The translations under genes and the position numbers were made by a program. 8,351 nucleotides of DNA from CALXJM01 sp963930325 (GTDB taxonomy: Bacteria; Bacillota; Clostridia; TANB77; CAG-508), in contig CAWVME010000046.1 in assembly GCA_963930325.1 (NCBI GenBank), forward strand, positions 1 through 8,351, written 5' to 3'. The notes below the pieces were generated by a model. That model had not been told where the DNA came from and did not search any database. It was given only the letters and a program-made list of their open reading frames with translations. Within the stretch, counting starts at the first letter, position 1; every line of letters starts with the position of its first letter. Shown here piece by piece: positions 1-5,511 of the stretch.

Positions 1-845
1 GTGGTGTTGATATTAATATTGAAAAACAAAGTTCAGATATAGCTCTGGGAGTAGATGTAGGTGGAGCTGGAGATCAAGGCATGATGTATGGATATGCATG
101 TAATGAAACACCAGAACTTATGCCGTTCGCAGCAATAGTAGCGAGTAAGTTGGCTAAAAAGCTAACTGAAGTTAGAAAAAATGAAATTATTCCTTACTTA
201 CGACCAGACGGAAAAACACAAATAACAGTAGAGTATGAAAATCATATTCCAAAAAGAATTGATACTATTTTAATATCCAATCAACATGTTGATGGAATTG
301 ATATGGAACAAATGAAACAAGATATTATTGAAAAGGTAATAAGGACTACAATAGACAAAAAGTATTTAGATGAGAATACAAAATATTATGTAAACCCAAC
401 CGGAAGATTTGTAATTGGTGGACCACTTGGAGACACTGGATTAACCGGAAGAAAAATTATAGTAGATACATATGGCGGATATGCAAGGCATGGAGGGGGA
501 GCTTTTTCTGGGAAAGACCCTAGTAAAGTAGATAGAAGTGCAGCCTATATGTTGAGACATATAGCTAAAAACATTGTGGCAAACGGATTAGCACAAAAAT
601 GTGAAATTCAAATAGCTTATGGAATAGGAATGGAAAAACCAATTTCAATTTCTGTAGAAACATTTGGAACAGCGGTAATTTCAGAAGAAGAAATCATTAA
701 AAAAATAGAAAATAACTTTGACTTAACTCCAAATGGAATTATAGAATACTTGGAATTAAAGAAACCGATTTACGCAGAAACTACAAACTATGGGCACTTT
801 GGAAAAGAAAATTTACCATGGGAAAAGATAATTAAATTAATATAA
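1..845 (+). CDS. metK: S-adenosylmethionine synthetase, 5' end cut off by the window
   Basis: Cytosolic methionine adenosyltransferase, which makes S-adenosylmethionine from methionine and ATP with release of phosphate and pyrophosphate. The reading frame is open from base 3, so the gene starts before the window; about 280 residues are visible of a family near 380-395 long. Visible family signatures are the GAGDQG motif at nt 63-80, followed by MMYGYACNETPELMP; NPTGRFVIGGPLGDTGLTGRK in the middle; the glycine-rich phosphate loop HGGGAFSGKDPSKVDRSAAY at about nt 489-551; and the C-terminal block YGHFGKENLPWEK. All motif residues I can compare from memory with E. coli MetK are kept, so the enzyme should be active. 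An internal ATG at 81 is not the start, because the conserved GAGDQG motif lies upstream of it. The gene ends in TAA and is followed by a strong hairpin; the next gene has its own promoter. Confidence 0.97.
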   Translation, partial: GVDINIEKQSSDIALGVDVGGAGDQGMMYGYACNETPELMPFAAIVASKLAKKLTEVRKNEIIPYLRPDGKTQITVEYENHIPKRIDTILISNQHVDGIDMEQMKQDIIEKVIRTTIDKKYLDENTKYYVNPTGRFVIGGPLGDTGLTGRKIIVDTYGGYARHGGGAFSGKDPSKVDRSAAYMLRHIAKNIVANGLAQKCEIQIAYGIGMEKPISISVETFGTAVISEEEIIKKIENNFDLTPNGIIEYLELKKPIYAETTNYGHFGKENLPWEKIIKLI

Positions 846-889
846 AATTTGATTTTTAAAAAACTCTATTTTTTCATGTAATAGTAAAA

Positions 890-927
890 AACGCACACAA
901 TTTTACGTAAGTAAAATTGTGTGCGTT
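890..927. terminator. 17-bp perfect hairpin downstream of metK
   Basis: Arms 890-906 and 911-927 are perfectly complementary (core ACGCACACAATTTTAC) around a GTAA loop. It lies 45 bp after the metK stop and is the obvious candidate terminator. On the + strand it is followed only by TCTATATT, a weak U tract. On the - strand the run of A at 886-891 gives a proper T6 tract, so the hairpin is a better intrinsic terminator for leftward transcription and may act in both directions. Confidence 0.7.
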
Positions 928-981
928 CTATATTAACATTCAATTTTGAGAAAATTCACAAAAAATTAACAAAGGAAAATA

Positions 982-1010
982 TTGAATATAATGCATAAGT
1001 ATTCTATAAT
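982..1010 (+). promoter_or_regulatory. Sigma-A promoter for the ABC operon
   Basis: TTGAAT (982-987), a 17-bp spacer and a perfect TATAAT (1005-1010) lie just before the ABC ATPase gene. Transcription would start near 1017, almost on top of the ribosome binding site at 1018-1023, leaving an extremely short leader. An alternative is TTAACA (966-971), 15 bp, and a second TATAAT at 987-992, which gives a leader about 18 nt longer. The sequence alone cannot decide between them. Confidence 0.55.
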
Positions 1011-1034
1011 ATTAAGTAGGAGGAAAATGTACTT

Positions 1035-1736
1035 ATGGCATACATAGAATTTAAAAATGTAGTTAAGGAATATACTATGGGAGAAGTAACCATTAAAGCA
1101 CTAGACAATACAAATTTTTCAATTGAAAAAGGAGAATTAGTGGTTATTGTAGGACCTAGTGGTGCCGGAAAAACAACAGCTCTTAATATATTAGGAGGAA
1201 TGGATAGTGTAACAAGCGGAGAAGTTATTATTGATGGACAAAAAATTAATAACTATTCTCCAAGAAGATTAATTAAATATAGAAGAGAAGATATTGGATT
1301 TGTTTTTCAATTTTATAATTTAGTTCAAAACTTAACAGCCTTAGAAAATGTCGAATTAGCAACTGAGATTTGTAAACATCCATTACAGCCCAAAATAGTA
1401 TTAGAAAAAGTAGGATTAAAAGAACGAATGCAAAACTTTCCTTCTCAATTATCTGGAGGAGAACAACAGCGTGTAGCGATTGCAAGAGCAATTGCAAAGA
1501 ATCCTAAATTATTATTATGCGATGAACCAACAGGAGCTTTAGACTATAATACAGGAAAACAAATTTTGCAATTACTTCAAGACACATGTAGAAGAGAAAA
1601 GATGACAGTAATTATAATTACTCATAATCAAGCAATTGCGCCTATGGCAGATAAAGTAATTCATTTTAGAAATGGAACTGCTTATCAAGCACAAATTAAC
1701 GAAAATCCAATTCCTATAGAACAAATTGAATGGTAA
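1035..1736 (+). CDS. ABC transporter ATP-binding protein, MacB/LolD type
   Basis: Nucleotide-binding subunit that hydrolyses ATP on the cytoplasmic face to drive its partner permease. At 233 residues it is a single complete ABC domain: Walker A GPSGAGKTT at residues 40-48, Q-loop glutamine Q92 in FVFQFYNL, signature LSGGEQQR at 139-146, Walker B LLLCDEP with D163 and catalytic E164, D-loop GALD at 167-170 and switch histidine H197 in IITH. The FQFYNLV and DEPTGALD wording is typical of the MacB/LolD family that pairs with FtsX-type permeases. The ATG at 1035 lies 11 nt after AGGAGG (1018-1023); an out-of-frame ATG at 1027 is too close to that site to be used. The permease gene begins 22 bp downstream, so the two form an operon. 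All catalytic residues are present. The substrate cannot be read from the sequence. Confidence 0.95.
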   Translation: MAYIEFKNVVKEYTMGEVTIKALDNTNFSIEKGELVVIVGPSGAGKTTALNILGGMDSVTSGEVIIDGQKINNYSPRRLIKYRREDIGFVFQFYNLVQNLTALENVELATEICKHPLQPKIVLEKVGLKERMQNFPSQLSGGEQQRVAIARAIAKNPKLLLCDEPTGALDYNTGKQILQLLQDTCRREKMTVIIITHNQAIAPMADKVIHFRNGTAYQAQINENPIPIEQIEW

Positions 1737-1747
1737 TGATAAATCAC

Positions 1748-1761
1748 GAGGTGGAGAAGTG
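1748..1761 (+). promoter_or_regulatory. Ribosome binding site that sets the permease start at GTG 1759
   Basis: GAGGTGGAG at 1748-1756 precedes GTG at 1759 by a few bases and supports that start. The frame stays open back to a TTG at 1726 inside the ATPase gene, but that codon has no ribosome binding site. The 11 extra residues it would add (NGNDKSRGGE after the start) are the translated ribosome binding site region. The GTG start also gives a natural basic N-terminus, (M)KKIKKESF. Confidence 0.75.
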
Positions 1762-4700
1762 AAAAAAATAAAAAAAGAAAGTTTTATAGAAATAAAAAAC
1801 ACATATAAAAGGTTCTTATCCATTCTTATCATTTCACTATTAGGAGTGGGCTTTTTTGCTGGAATAAAAGCAACTAGTCCAGATATGCAAAAAACCGCAG
1901 ATACGTATCTTGATGAAACTAATATGATGGATATAGAAATTTTATCTACATTAGGACTTACAGATGAAGATATATTAGAAATTGAAAAAATAGAAGAAGT
2001 AAGCAATGTAGAGGGAGCATATAGTAAAGACATTGTAATAGAAGTAGAGAGTGAAAATTATGTGATAAAAATGTTATCCATTGGAGATATAAACCAGGCA
2101 TTACTAAAAGAAGGGAGAATGCCGGAAAGAGATGATGAATGTATAGTAGAAGCTGAATTTTTAACAGCTACAGGAAAGCAAATAGGAGATAAAATTATTT
2201 TAAAAGAAGACGAAGAGATAAAAAATACAGAATTAGAAATTGTAGGAACAATTACATCTCCACTTTATATTGATAGAGAAAGAGGTAGTACAAAGTTAGG
2301 TTCAGGAAAAATAGATTATTATATTTTAGCACCAAAAGAATTATTTACGATAGATGTATATACAGAAATATATTTAACCGTAGAAGGGACAAAAGAGCTA
2401 TCATGTTTTGAGGAAGAATATGAAGAAAAGATAACACAAGTAACAGGAAAAATAGAACAAATAGCAGAAGAAAGAAAAGAAGCAAGATATGAAGAAATAG
2501 TTTCAGAAGCAAGACAGGAATTGGATAAGGCAAAACAAGAATTAGAAGAAGAGTCGCAAAAAGCAAATCAAGAAATAGAAGATGCAAAAAAACAGATAGA
2601 AAACGCAAAAGAAGAATTAGAACAAAGTGAAAAAGAGGTAAACCAGAACAAACAGAAGGCAAACCAAAAATTCAAAACTGCAGAAGAACGTATACAAACA
2701 GCCAATGAAGAGTTAGTAAACCAAGAAAAACAATTGCAAGAAGCACAAGAAAAAGTAAATTCAGAATATGGTAGTATAGAAAATGCGATAGTAGAATTAG
2801 AAAATAATAAGCAAGAATTACAAAGTGTAATTGATAAATTACAAGAAAGCAAAAAAATATTAGAAACAAGTAAAACAGAAATAAACCAAACAATAGAAGG
2901 CCTTAAAGTGCAACTAGAAAATACGACAGACGAAGAACAAAAAAACATTATAGAACAACAATTACAAAAGTTAGAAGAAAGTGCACAACAAATAGAAGCA
3001 AATTATAAAAAGTTATTAGAACAAGAAGAAAGTTGCAACAGTAATATGAACTTGCTAGAAACTAGCATACAAGAAATACAAGAACTACAAAATGGAATTA
3101 AAAGTATTTCTGATGCTAAAGCAGAAATACAAAATCAATTAAAACAGTTGCAAGAAACCAAAAATGCAACAATGAATCAAATAGAAAATGCTATACAAAA
3201 AATAGAAGATGGAAAAGAAGAAATAGCAGAAAGCGAAAAAACACTAGAAGAAGAAATACAAAAAGCAGCAGAAGAAATACAAAAAGCTCAAACAGAAATT
3301 GATAATGCAGAAGACGATATAAAAAACTTAGAAAGACCAGAATGGTATATTTTAGACCGTAATAGTAATATAGGATATGTTAACTATTCTCAAGACACAG
3401 AAAGAATTGCCAATATTGGAAAGGTATTTCCTATAGTATTTTTTATTGTAGCAGCTTTAATTAGTCTTAATTCTATGACAAGAATGGTTGAAGAACAGAG
3501 AGGGCAAATAGGTTTATTAAAAGCTTTAGGATATAATAAATTTCAGATTGCAAGTAAATATATATTATATGCATTTTTGGCAACTGTAATTGGTGGAATA
3601 TTAGGAATGTTTATTGGATTTAGACTATTGCCAGATATTATCTTTGACATGTATAAAATGATGTATACATTGCCAGATATTATACTAGAGTTTAATATAG
3701 AATATGCTGTTACAGGATTAGGCTTTGCTATAGTGTGTATTGTTGGAGCAACTATTTATTCTTGCTCAAAAGAACTTAAAGAAGTACCAGCAATTCTAAT
3801 GAGACCAAAAGCTCCAAAAATGGGAAAAAGAGTATTACTAGAAAGGATTCCAATTTTATGGTCCCATTTAAAGTTTACACAAAAAGTAACTGTAAGAAAT
3901 ATATTTCGCTATAAAAAAAGATTTTTAATGACGATTGTAGGAATCTGCGGATGTACAGGATTAATTGTTGCAGGCTTTGGGTTAAGAGATTCGATAAGCA
4001 GTATGATACCAGAGCAATATGGAGAAATTTTTAAGTATTCAATACAAATTTCAATTAAAGATGAAATAAAAAGAGAAGATATAGACACTTTTGCACAGAG
4101 CTTACCAGAAGAAATACAAAATATAGATAATCAAGTAGATGGAATAGAACTACTAAAAACAGGAATGCAGTCTGGAAGCATAGAAAAAAATGGCAAAACT
4201 GTTGATGTGCAAATTATAGTTCCAGAAGATGCAGAAGCTATGGAAAAATTTATTTGTCTTAGAAATAATAAAGAAACATATAAGCTAGCAGAAAATGAAA
4301 TTGTTCTTACAGAAAAAGCAGCAAAGTTACTAGATGTAAAAATAGGAGATGAAATTTTGTTAAATAATGCAGACAACATAGAAAAAACAGTAAAAATAGG
4401 AAAAATAACAGAAAATTATTTAATGCATTATATTTATATGACAAAAGAAACTTACAAACAAATTTATGAAGAAAATGTTCGTTACAACACTATTTTGGTT
4501 AATATGCAAGAAATTACAGAACAGCAAGAAGACAATTTAGCAGAAAAACTTTTAGAAAATAAAGAAGAAATTTCTTCTATTACATTTACATCAACCGCAT
4601 CAGGTTTTTTCGATGATGTTATGAACAACATGAATTTTGTTGTATGGATTTTGATTGTGGCAGCGGGGCTTCTTGCATTTGTCGTACTATATAACTTAGC

Positions 4701-5031
4701 AAATGTAAATATTAGTGAAAGAATAAGAGAATTAGCAACTATAAAAGTACTAGGATTTTATGATGGAGAAGTATACAAATATATAGCAAGAGAAAGTATT
4801 ATTCTAACGATCATTGGAATTATAATTGGACTAGTTGCAGGTTATTTCTTGAATTTATACATTTTACAAACATGTGAACTAGATATGTTAATGTTTGTAA
4901 AAAAAGTAGAATGGCCAAGTTATTTATTAGCAGTTGCTATTACTACAGTATTTACAGTTATAGTAAATATTATTACATACTTTGCACTAAAGAGGATTAA
5001 TATGATTGAATCTTTAAAAAGTGTAGAATAA
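1759..5031 (+). CDS. ABC transporter permease, FtsX/MacB type, with a long extracytoplasmic coiled coil
   Basis: Membrane subunit of a type VII (MacB-like) ABC transporter, partner of the upstream ATPase. From GTG 1759 it has 1090 residues and about eight membrane segments: near residues 19-36, 556-577, 601-624, 649-669, 722-742, 960-981, 1013-1036 and 1055-1077. This is the duplicated FtsX layout, each half with one helix, a large outside domain and three more helices. The first outside domain carries a coiled coil of about 310 residues (roughly 214-524), rich in E, K, Q and N, with heptad repeats such as EEIQKAAEEIQKAQ; it ends at RPEWYILDRNSNIGY, a linker I associate with this permease group. 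FtsX motifs TRMVEEQRGQIGLLKALGYN and ISERIRELATIKVLGF are clear. MacB-like proteins move substrates by mechanotransmission or extrude peptides and lipids; the cargo here is unknown. No intrinsic terminator with a T tract follows; repeat R1 does. Confidence 0.93.
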   Translation: MKKIKKESFIEIKNTYKRFLSILIISLLGVGFFAGIKATSPDMQKTADTYLDETNMMDIEILSTLGLTDEDILEIEKIEEVSNVEGAYSKDIVIEVESENYVIKMLSIGDINQALLKEGRMPERDDECIVEAEFLTATGKQIGDKIILKEDEEIKNTELEIVGTITSPLYIDRERGSTKLGSGKIDYYILAPKELFTIDVYTEIYLTVEGTKELSCFEEEYEEKITQVTGKIEQIAEERKEARYEEIVSEARQELDKAKQELEEESQKANQEIEDAKKQIENAKEELEQSEKEVNQNKQKANQKFKTAEERIQTANEELVNQEKQLQEAQEKVNSEYGSIENAIVELENNKQELQSVIDKLQESKKILETSKTEINQTIEGLKVQLENTTDEEQKNIIEQQLQKLEESAQQIEANYKKLLEQEESCNSNMNLLETSIQEIQELQNGIKSISDAKAEIQNQLKQLQETKNATMNQIENAIQKIEDGKEEIAESEKTLEEEIQKAAEEIQKAQTEIDNAEDDIKNLERPEWYILDRNSNIGYVNYSQDTERIANIGKVFPIVFFIVAALISLNSMTRMVEEQRGQIGLLKALGYNKFQIASKYILYAFLATVIGGILGMFIGFRLLPDIIFDMYKMMYTLPDIILEFNIEYAVTGLGFAIVCIVGATIYSCSKELKEVPAILMRPKAPKMGKRVLLERIPILWSHLKFTQKVTVRNIFRYKKRFLMTIVGICGCTGLIVAGFGLRDSISSMIPEQYGEIFKYSIQISIKDEIKREDIDTFAQSLPEEIQNIDNQVDGIELLKTGMQSGSIEKNGKTVDVQIIVPEDAEAMEKFICLRNNKETYKLAENEIVLTEKAAKLLDVKIGDEILLNNADNIEKTVKIGKITENYLMHYIYMTKETYKQIYEENVRYNTILVNMQEITEQQEDNLAEKLLENKEEISSITFTSTASGFFDDVMNNMNFVVWILIVAAGLLAFVVLYNLANVNISERIRELATIKVLGFYDGEVYKYIARESIILTIIGIIIGLVAGYFLNLYILQTCELDMLMFVKKVEWPSYLLAVAITTVFTVIVNIITYFALKRINMIESLKSVE

Positions 5032-5067
5032 AAACGTAGAGACTGTTATTTCTAAAAAATAAAATAA

Positions 5068-5118
5068 GCAGAGCACCTGTAGGGGCGAACAGTGTTCGCC
5101 CGCCACTTGACAGAAATT
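5068..5118 (+). repeat. Palindromic repeat R1 (GCGAAC subtype)
   Basis: It begins GCAGAGCACCTGTAGGGG and contains the hairpin GGGCGAACA-G-TGTTCGCCC (5083-5091 and 5093-5101). AGAAATT follows 11 bp later (5112-5118), at the same spacing as in R3-R5. It lies 36 bp after the permease stop and could also act as a weak transcription stop, although no T tract follows. It is one of five copies in the window. Confidence 0.9.
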
Positions 5119-5140
5119 CAAATCAAAGAAATAAAAATCC

Positions 5141-5170
5141 TTGCAAAAAAATAAACTAATATGGTAATAT
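5141..5170 (+). promoter_or_regulatory. Promoter ahead of peptide cassette copy 1
   Basis: TTGCAA (5141-5146), an 18-bp spacer and TAATAT (5165-5170), with a TG one base upstream of the -10 (extended -10, TGGTAATAT). Transcription would start near 5177, about 32 nt before the peptide ATG. The promoter mostly precedes the block shared with copy 2, which begins at 5167, so copy 2 does not carry the same -35. Confidence 0.5.
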
Positions 5171-5208
5171 ATAAATATAAAAGAGAAAAAGATAAAGGGG
5201 AAAAACAA

Positions 5209-5301
5209 ATGAAGACTGCAAACCGTTGGAGCTGTAACACACACACACACACACAAGTAAATATTAAAAAAGAAATAAAAAATAAAAACCTAACCATCTA
5301 A
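5209..5301 (+). CDS. Small peptide MKTANRWSCNTHTH..., cassette copy 1 (30 aa)
   Basis: Tiny ORF of 30 codons, starting at ATG 5209 eight nt after AAGGGG (5195-5200). The peptide starts MKTANRWSCNTHTHTQ and continues as a Lys/Asn-rich tail ending NLTI, reading into the first arm of the terminator stem. Copy 2 shares the first nine codons except S8 to D. The tail differs because two extra AC units here shift the frame; with eight units the peptide would end ...THTHTSKY, with seven ...THTHK. The conserved part is therefore the MKTANRW.CNTHTH head. It has no signal peptide or membrane segment. The alternating Thr-His could suit a leader peptide, but no histidine or threonine biosynthesis gene follows. 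Function unknown; translation is likely from the ribosome binding site but unproven. Confidence 0.5.
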   Translation: MKTANRWSCNTHTHTQVNIKKEIKNKNLTI

Positions 5302-5339
5302 AAATTAGGCAAAACTAATTATATAAGAGATGGTTAGGT
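5287..5339. terminator. Stem-loop closing cassette copy 1, lacking its + strand T tract
   Basis: AACCTAACCATCT (5287-5299) pairs with AGATGGTTAGGT (5328-5339). An inner AATTAG/CTAATT hairpin sits within the loop. After the stem the + strand reads CTAAAATAAG, so the T tract of copy 2 is missing. On the - strand the stem is followed by TTTTATTTTTTATT, so termination may work mainly leftward here. Confidence 0.55.
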
Positions 5340-5361
5340 CTAAAATAAGCAACAATGTTAA

Positions 5362-5388
5362 CGGGCGAACGATGTTCGCCCCTACAGG
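5362..5388 (-). repeat. Palindromic repeat R2, inverted copy (GCGAAC subtype)
   Basis: GGGCGAAC-GAT-GTTCGCCC (5363-5370 and 5374-5381) followed by CCTACAGG, the reverse complement of the CCTGTAGG that starts R1. It is the only copy in this orientation and lies 24 bp after cassette copy 1. The AGAAATTGCTA tail of the other copies is not clearly present. Confidence 0.85.
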
Positions 5389-5425
5389 ATTGAACATAAT
5401 TAATGTTAGAAACAAACAATATCAG

Positions 5426-5487
5426 GCAGAGCACTTGTAGGGGAGAACAGTGTTCTCCCGCCCATCGGAGAAATTGCTATAATAAAA
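5426..5487 (+). repeat. Palindromic repeat R3 (GAGAAC subtype), directly upstream of the pilin-lectin gene
   Basis: GCAGAGCACTTGTAGGGG leads into hairpin GGGAGAACA-G-TGTTCTCCC (5441-5449 and 5451-5459), then CGCCCATCGG and AGAAATTGCTA (5469-5479). Relative to R1 and R5 both arms changed together (C to A and G to T), so the hairpin pairing is preserved. The 3' tail provides the -10 of the next gene. From CCC at 5457 to CTA at 5479 it is identical to R5. Confidence 0.92.
5475..5483 (+). promoter_or_regulatory. Extended -10 promoter of the pilin-lectin gene, made from the end of R3
   Basis: TGCTATAAT at 5475-5483 is a perfect extended -10. No good -35 lies 16-18 bp upstream, as expected for an extended -10 promoter. 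A start near 5490 would leave a leader of about 22 nt before ATG 5512, with AGGAGG at 5499-5504. The same tail in R5 reads TGCTAAAAT, a weaker variant. Confidence 0.5.
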
Positions 5488-5511
5488 AACAAAATAAAAG
5501 GAGGAAAACCA

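Larger units (their letters stand above)
5167..5339 (+). repeat. 173-bp peptide/terminator cassette, copy 1
   Basis: Near-identical to 8079-8248. The shared block runs from ATATATAAATATAAAAGAG through a ribosome binding site, a tiny ORF, a CA microsatellite (nine AC units here, seven in copy 2) and a stem ending GGTTAGGT. Other differences are few: one A in an A run, AGC versus GAC in codon 8 of the ORF, and single bases near the end. Conservation covers coding and non-coding parts alike, which suggests recent duplication or selection on the RNA as well as the peptide. The identity stops just before the T tract that follows copy 2. Confidence 0.9.
5076..5388. mobile_element. Possible MITE-like element with 27-bp imperfect terminal inverted repeats
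   Basis: R1 and R2 face each other. CCTGTAGGGGCGAAC at 5076-5090 is answered by GTTCGCCCCTACAGG at 5374-5388, and the match runs over about 27 bp with one or two centre mismatches. The enclosed ~260 bp hold the first peptide cassette and no transposase, as in a non-autonomous miniature element. I see no clear target-site duplication (flanks GAGCA and ATTGA), and the second cassette is not bounded in this way. R1 and R2 may therefore simply be two independent copies of a dispersed palindrome. Confidence 0.35.

Noticed and set aside
1726..1758. TTG 1726 as the permease start, overlapping the ATPase gene
   Set aside because: It has no ribosome binding site. The extra residues would be translated from the GAGGTGGAG site that serves the GTG at 1759.
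2345..2948. Leucine/phenylalanine-rich - strand ORFs that look like membrane proteins
   Set aside because: They are the complement of the Glu/Lys/Gln-rich coiled coil, which translates into Leu/Phe/Ser runs. The + strand frame is clearly the real gene.
5237..5256. CA repeat as a CRISPR or other array signal
   Set aside because: It is a simple dinucleotide microsatellite inside the peptide cassette, with no repeat-spacer structure.
5068..5490. R1-R3 as a CRISPR array or integron attC sites
   Set aside because: Copies are irregularly spaced, face both directions and are scattered over 3.3 kb between genes. No cas genes, integrase or attC core sites are present.
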